Shown here piece by piece: positions 59,921 through 64,000 of a DNA stretch of 64,000 nucleotides. Each line of letters opens with the position of its first letter. Position 1 is the stretch's first letter. The notes beneath the pieces were generated by a model, which saw nothing but the letters and a program-made list of their open reading frames with translations, was not told where the DNA came from and ran no database searches. The stretch comes from Sphingomonas natans (GTDB lineage: Bacteria; Pseudomonadota; Alphaproteobacteria; Sphingomonadales; Sphingomonadaceae), in contig NZ_JAUOTP010000002.1 of assembly GCF_030546695.1 (NCBI RefSeq), positions 582,365-646,364 on the forward strand, written 5' to 3'. The position numbers were made by a program, and so were the translations under genes.

Positions 59921-61573
59921 TCACGATCCGACGTTGACGAAATTCATGCCCTTCCCGTCACGGGCTTCGACGGAAACCGTATCGAGTGTCAGCCCCCGCA
60001 CATTGTAGGCGACGAAGCCGTGGGCGCCGCGCGCCGTCACATTCTCGAAGCGTATGTCCTGCAGCGGGCTTTCCGGAAGCCCCGCCAGATAAATCGCATT
60101 GCCGCCCACCGTTTCCAGCGTGATGTTCTTGAACAAGATGTTGCGGATGAGCGCCGTGCCCTCGTCCTTGGGCTTTGCGGCGTGTGGATCGGGAACGGGG
60201 GTGCCGTAGAACTGGTCGACATAGAGCGCACCGCGAAACCAGGTGCCGTCGCGATGCTCGTCGCTCTCATATTTGAGCGTGCAGTCGCGATAGGTGACGT
60301 TCTCGATATGATTGCCGCGGCCACGCGGCGCCTTCACGCTGGCGATGCTGAACGTATTCTCGAACACGCAGTCCTCGACCAGCACGTTGCGGACGCCGCC
60401 CGCCATCTCGCTCCCCATGGCGACCCCAAATCCGCTGTGGAAGCGGCAGTGGCTGATGCGCACATTCTCGCTAGGGATACCGACGGCGCGGCCCTCGGCA
60501 TCGCGTCCGGACTTGATCGCGATCCCGTCATCCTGGCTGGAGATATCGCAATCGAAGATGAACACGTCGCGACACGAATCCGGATCGAGGCCGTCGCCGT
60601 TCACCATGTGGGGATATGGCGTGCCGGCTTCGTCATATTTGGTGTGGATGCTGACGCCGTTGACCGTCACGCCGTTGCAGTAGATCGGGTGGACGCACCA
60701 GAAGGGCGATTGCCGGACGGTGATGCCCTGCAGATACAAGCCGTCCGTGTCGCGAATGCAGATGACCCGGCCACGCTCTGCCGCCTTTTCCGCCAGCTCG
60801 TTCTGGCGGAGGATCGAGCCGTTGCCGTTGATCGTCCCGGCGCCGGTGATCGCGATGTCGCGCCAGCGTCCTCCCTTGGCGTCTCGCGTGCCGATCAGGC
60901 TGCTGTAGCAAAGCTTCTCTTTGCCTTCCGAGCGATAAGTCATGACCGGATAGTCTTTGGGGTCGGTGCTGCCCAGCAGGACTGCGCCCGCATCGAGGTG
61001 CAGCGTCATGTCGCTCTTCAGAAACAGCGCGCCCGATACGAATATGCCGGCCGGAATGCGGACCAGGCCGCCCGGCGGACAGGCGTCGATCGCCTTCTGG
61101 ATCGCCACCGTGTTCAGCGTCCTGTCGTCGCCCACCGCACCGAAGGTCCGGATGTCGTTTGCCTTGGGCTGGGCCTTTGTCGCCAATCGCAATGTCGCGC
61201 TTTGCAGGACGCTCCCGCTAGCGTCGCGCGCGCGGACAGCGATCTCATAGGTCCTCGCGGGGCGAAGGTGCTGGAAGGTATGATCCCTGTGCCGGGTCGT
61301 TCCGGCGAGCTTGCCGTCCAGATAGACGTCATAGCCTTCCACCTCCAGATCGGTCGGCTCGTCCCAGACGATGGCGATGCTGTCGGATGTGCGGGCCGCC
61401 GGCGGGCACATCAGGTTGAACGGCCCCGAACCGCGCGCGAGGCCTGGCAGGGGGGCGGCGGGCATCGGTCCCGCGGGAGTCTGCGGCGCGCCTGCCGCCT
61501 TGCCGACAGCCCCCAACGAAGCGACGCTGGCAAGTGAGCCGAGCAGCATCGTGCGCTTGTCCACAGTGAGCAT
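59921..61573 (-). CDS. Exported glycoside hydrolase family 28 (polygalacturonase-like) with N-terminal fibronectin III domain
   Basis: The 550-residue protein has an export signal with a Lys-Arg pair before the hydrophobic region (DKRTMLLGSLASVASLG), a fibronectin-III-like domain (about 50-130) and a right-handed beta-helix. GH28 catalytic segments are present: NGDGLDPDSC at about 324-333, SQDDGIAIKSG with the catalytic Asp pair near 347, GFGVAMGSEM, and SVKAPRGRG in place of RIK. This is the pattern of exo-acting bacterial polygalacturonases, so it probably releases (oligo)galacturonate or related sugars from a plant polysaccharide. A single gene without a visible pectin cluster around it. 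Confidence 0.88.
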   Translation of the reverse strand: MLTVDKRTMLLGSLASVASLGAVGKAAGAPQTPAGPMPAAPLPGLARGSGPFNLMCPPAARTSDSIAIVWDEPTDLEVEGYDVYLDGKLAGTTRHRDHTFQHLRPARTYEIAVRARDASGSVLQSATLRLATKAQPKANDIRTFGAVGDDRTLNTVAIQKAIDACPPGGLVRIPAGIFVSGALFLKSDMTLHLDAGAVLLGSTDPKDYPVMTYRSEGKEKLCYSSLIGTRDAKGGRWRDIAITGAGTINGNGSILRQNELAEKAAERGRVICIRDTDGLYLQGITVRQSPFWCVHPIYCNGVTVNGVSIHTKYDEAGTPYPHMVNGDGLDPDSCRDVFIFDCDISSQDDGIAIKSGRDAEGRAVGIPSENVRISHCRFHSGFGVAMGSEMAGGVRNVLVEDCVFENTFSIASVKAPRGRGNHIENVTYRDCTLKYESDEHRDGTWFRGALYVDQFYGTPVPDPHAAKPKDEGTALIRNILFKNITLETVGGNAIYLAGLPESPLQDIRFENVTARGAHGFVAYNVRGLTLDTVSVEARDGKGMNFVNVGS

Positions 61574-61767
61574 CGAATTCCATCTCCGCGTGGGGGCTGC
61601 CGCGCCCTTCCATTATGATCGGCCTGCCTCCTTATTATCGAGACCGCGCCAAAAGTAATATAAATCGGACACAGCGACCGGAGGCAGGTGGACCTTAAGG
61701 ACATCAACGCGCCGTACCCGCCACTCTGTGAGCGGACCGGCGATTGACGGCATCCCCACGGCGCCCG

Positions 61768-62973
61768 TCAGGCGCCCTTACGGCCCTTGAGCGAGGCCAC
61801 CAACGGGGTGACGAGCACGGCGAGGATCGCGATCGCCGCGGCGACATGGCCGACGCCCGCGAGCCCCAGGTGGAGAATAACCGACCCGCCGATGATCGCG
61901 CCCAGGCCGATCCCCGCATTGGCCATGGATACGTTGAGCGTGCCCGCCAGCGCCTGCGCGTGGCTCGCCGACTGCATCACGCGCACCTGACAGATCGGAT
62001 AGAGCGCGGTGTTGGCGATGCCCCACACCGCGAGCGCGACCGCCAGCCAGCCATGCGAGCCCGCGACCAGAGTGGTCGCCGCCATGCCGATCGCCAGCAC
62101 GAGCGATGTGATCGCCGTCACCAGCAGCGGCCCGCGGGCTACGAAATGGCCACCCAGCCAATTGCCGGCGAGCCCGACGATGCCGAAGCCCATCAACCAC
62201 CAGCCGACCTCGCCGCTCGGGATGTGCGCGATCTGCTCGAGCATGTCGGCAAGATAGGTGTAGGCGGTGAACATCGCGGTGAAGACGATCACCGACAGCA
62301 CGACATTGCCGAGGAAATAGGGATCCTTCAGGATCCGCGCCTGCTCGGCCAGCTTCACGCGCGCGGGCCTGGCCAGCGTCGGCATCACCACGAACAGCAG
62401 CACTGCCATCAGCAGCGACAGGCCGGAGAGGCCCCAGAACGTCCCGCGCCAGCCGAATGCGGTCGAGGCGAGCGTCCCGAGCGGGATGCCCAGCACCATC
62501 GCGCCGGAAATGCCGAGATAGACGTTCGCGACCGCCTTGCCCGCTTTCTCGGGCCCCGCAAGCTCTCCCGCAGTCTCGCTCGCCGTGCCCCAGAAGACCG
62601 GGAGCGCAAGCGCCGGCAGGAAGCGGGCGAGACCCAATATCCAGATGTCGGGCGCGGCGGCGGCCAGCGCATTGGCGCCCGCGAAGATCAGCAGGATCGT
62701 CACGAACAGTCGCTTGCGCTCGAAATGCGAGAGCATCGCGGTCAGGAACGGCCCCGCCAGCATGACCGTGAACGCGAACAGCGTAACGAGCTGGCCAGCG
62801 ACGGAGATCGAGATGCCAAGATCGCGGGCGAGGCTCGGCAACAGGCCGACGATGATGAACTCGGTCGTGACGATGACGAATGCGGAGACCGCCAGCAGCA
62901 GCACCGCGACGCCATGCCCCGCGAACTTCGAACCTGCGGGCGCGGCGACAAGGGGGGTGCTGATGGACGACAT
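61768..62973 (-). CDS. MFS efflux transporter (arabinose/drug efflux type)
   Basis: The 401-residue protein has twelve hydrophobic segments and resembles the SotB/AraJ/YdhP branch: VIVTTEFIIVGLLPSLARDL in helix 1, and the alternating GxLxD-like loop replaced by AMLSHFERKRLFV. Such proteins export sugars or small toxic compounds. It is divergent from the LysR-type gene at 63075 with a 101-base shared gap, so it is probably that regulator's target. Confidence 0.88.
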   Translation of the reverse strand: MSSISTPLVAAPAGSKFAGHGVAVLLLAVSAFVIVTTEFIIVGLLPSLARDLGISISVAGQLVTLFAFTVMLAGPFLTAMLSHFERKRLFVTILLIFAGANALAAAAPDIWILGLARFLPALALPVFWGTASETAGELAGPEKAGKAVANVYLGISGAMVLGIPLGTLASTAFGWRGTFWGLSGLSLLMAVLLFVVMPTLARPARVKLAEQARILKDPYFLGNVVLSVIVFTAMFTAYTYLADMLEQIAHIPSGEVGWWLMGFGIVGLAGNWLGGHFVARGPLLVTAITSLVLAIGMAATTLVAGSHGWLAVALAVWGIANTALYPICQVRVMQSASHAQALAGTLNVSMANAGIGLGAIIGGSVILHLGLAGVGHVAAAIAILAVLVTPLVASLKGRKGA

Positions 62974-63074
62974 GGGAAACTCCTGTGATCGTCCGCTTTA
63001 CACGCGACACAAAAGGAGATCGTGCGGCATTAATTCGCGTATCGAGCGACGGAAATTCCACAAAGGAGCATGGC

Positions 63075-63983
63075 ATGATCCCCTCGGAACGTCTCAAGGG
63101 CATCGAGGCCTTCGTCTGCACCGTCGATGCCGGGAGCTTCACGGCCGCGGGTCTCCGGCTGAACCTGACCAACTCGGCGATCAGCAAGAGCGTCGGCCGG
63201 CTGGAGGCGCGACTGGGCAGCCGGCTGTTCGAGCGGACAACGCGTCGGTTGACGCTGACGGACGTCGGTGCGGCCTTCTACGAGACCTGCGTCCGCGTGC
63301 TGGGCGATCTGGCCGATGCCGAGGCCGTATTGGCCGCGCACCGCTCCGAGATCGTCGGGCGGCTGAAGATCGATCTTCCCGTCGCATTCGGGCGGATGCA
63401 GGTCATGCCAGTGCTGCTGGCCTTCGCCGAGCGCCATCCCGGCCTGCGGCCCAGCGTTACCTTCACCGATCGGGTGATCGACATCGTCGAAGAAGGGGTC
63501 GATGTCGCGGTCCGGATCGGCACGCCCGCTACATGGCCCGACAATCTCGGCCATCGCTATCTCGGCAGCGAGCGGGTGATCTTCTGCGCGGCGCCGGCCT
63601 ATATCGATCGACGCGGCGTGCCGGATTCGGCGGACGATCTGTCCCGCTTCGACTGCATCCTCTACGGCCGCGCCGACGGCAGCACGATCCGCTGGCGCTT
63701 CGGCGCCGGCACGGCGCCGGTCGAGGAACGGACGATGGCCGGTCGTCTCGTTCTCGGCAGCGCCGAGGCTCAGGTCGGAGCGGTCAGGGCCGGGTTCGGG
63801 ATCGCTCAATTGGCGACCTGGTTGATCGAGGAAGAGCTCGAACGCGGAGAATTGGTCGAGATACTGCCCGAGCTCGCGACCGCGGGGCTGCCGCTGCATC
63901 TCGTCTGGCCACGCCGGCGACAGTTGAGTGCGAAGGTTGATGCGCTTGTGGAGGCGCTGAGTGCGGGTCTGCGGATCGCGTGA
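63075..63983 (+). CDS. LysR-family transcriptional regulator divergent from MFS exporter
   Basis: The 302-residue protein begins MIPSERLKGIEAFVCTVDAG and has the LysR helix-turn-helix (SFTAAGLRLNLTNSAISKSV) and effector domain ending with ALSAGLRIA. The ATG at 63075 is chosen because AAGGAG lies about eight bases upstream and the protein then has family-typical length; an earlier in-frame codon at 62985 lies inside the promoter region. It should control the divergent MFS gene in the manner of similar regulator-exporter pairs. Confidence 0.9.
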   Translation: MIPSERLKGIEAFVCTVDAGSFTAAGLRLNLTNSAISKSVGRLEARLGSRLFERTTRRLTLTDVGAAFYETCVRVLGDLADAEAVLAAHRSEIVGRLKIDLPVAFGRMQVMPVLLAFAERHPGLRPSVTFTDRVIDIVEEGVDVAVRIGTPATWPDNLGHRYLGSERVIFCAAPAYIDRRGVPDSADDLSRFDCILYGRADGSTIRWRFGAGTAPVEERTMAGRLVLGSAEAQVGAVRAGFGIAQLATWLIEEELERGELVEILPELATAGLPLHLVWPRRRQLSAKVDALVEALSAGLRIA

Positions 63984-64000
63984 CGGTTTGGGGCATGGAT

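Overview
This is a GC-rich chromosomal or plasmid segment from an alphaproteobacterium, most probably a sphingomonad (Sphingomonadaceae). That placement rests on the overall protein flavour, two large TonB-dependent receptors inside a catabolic cluster, a PQQ dehydrogenase of the polyvinyl-alcohol dehydrogenase type, and dense acyl-CoA chemistry. I see no rRNA, tRNA, CRISPR array, insertion sequence or phage gene.

Region A (about 0.4-46.7 kb) is one large catabolic cluster. It encodes exported enzymes: an esterase, a haem-containing PQQ dehydrogenase, an SMP-30/gluconolactonase-like protein, the PaoABC-type molybdenum aldehyde oxidoreductase with a second Mo subunit, a secreted CMD-CMD-cupin fusion, a serine hydrolase, an exported MmgE/PrpD-like protein and a small cytochrome c. 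It also encodes two TonB-dependent receptors and an MFS transporter. The CoA-dependent part comprises a CaiB/BaiF CoA-transferase, an acyl-CoA ligase, a long acyl-CoA dehydrogenase, two tandem-hotdog MaoC-type dehydratases, an enoyl-CoA hydratase, a FadB/FadJ-like bifunctional protein, a thiolase and a thioesterase. Further genes are an alpha/beta hydrolase, two alcohol dehydrogenase-fold proteins and a succinate-semialdehyde dehydrogenase. A coherent reading is stepwise ester -> alcohol -> aldehyde -> acid conversion in the periplasm, followed by CoA activation and beta-oxidation. The substrate cannot be read from the sequence.

The most striking signal is a repeated operator. A 10-bp palindrome with consensus CGTATATACG occurs in pairs whose starts are exactly 20 bp apart. 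I found nine such pairs and one perfect 14-bp single site in the promoters of region A, from about 5.1 to 45.3 kb, and none that I recognised beyond. Two IclR-family regulators with identical recognition-helix segments lie in the cluster, each next to one pair. This defines a candidate regulon of about 40 kb.

Region B (about 46.8-53.8 kb) is more eroded. It holds an exported AHL-lactonase-like hydrolase, a conserved small protein, a 5'-truncated aminotransferase, a LysR regulator divergent from mmsA, and an open reading frame that fuses the N-terminal third of an acyl-CoA ligase to the C-terminal part of an amidohydrolase. That fusion looks like an internal deletion.

Region C (about 53.8-59.8 kb) is a compact beta-oxidation operon (acyl-CoA dehydrogenase, thiolase, enoyl-CoA hydratase, second thiolase, nitronate-monooxygenase-like flavoprotein) divergent from a TetR regulator, with a clear inverted repeat over the promoter. 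Region D (59.9-64 kb) holds a GH28 polygalacturonase-like enzyme, an MFS exporter and a divergent LysR regulator. At the left edge (1-137, minus strand) is the N-terminus of a FucP-like sugar transporter cut by the window boundary.
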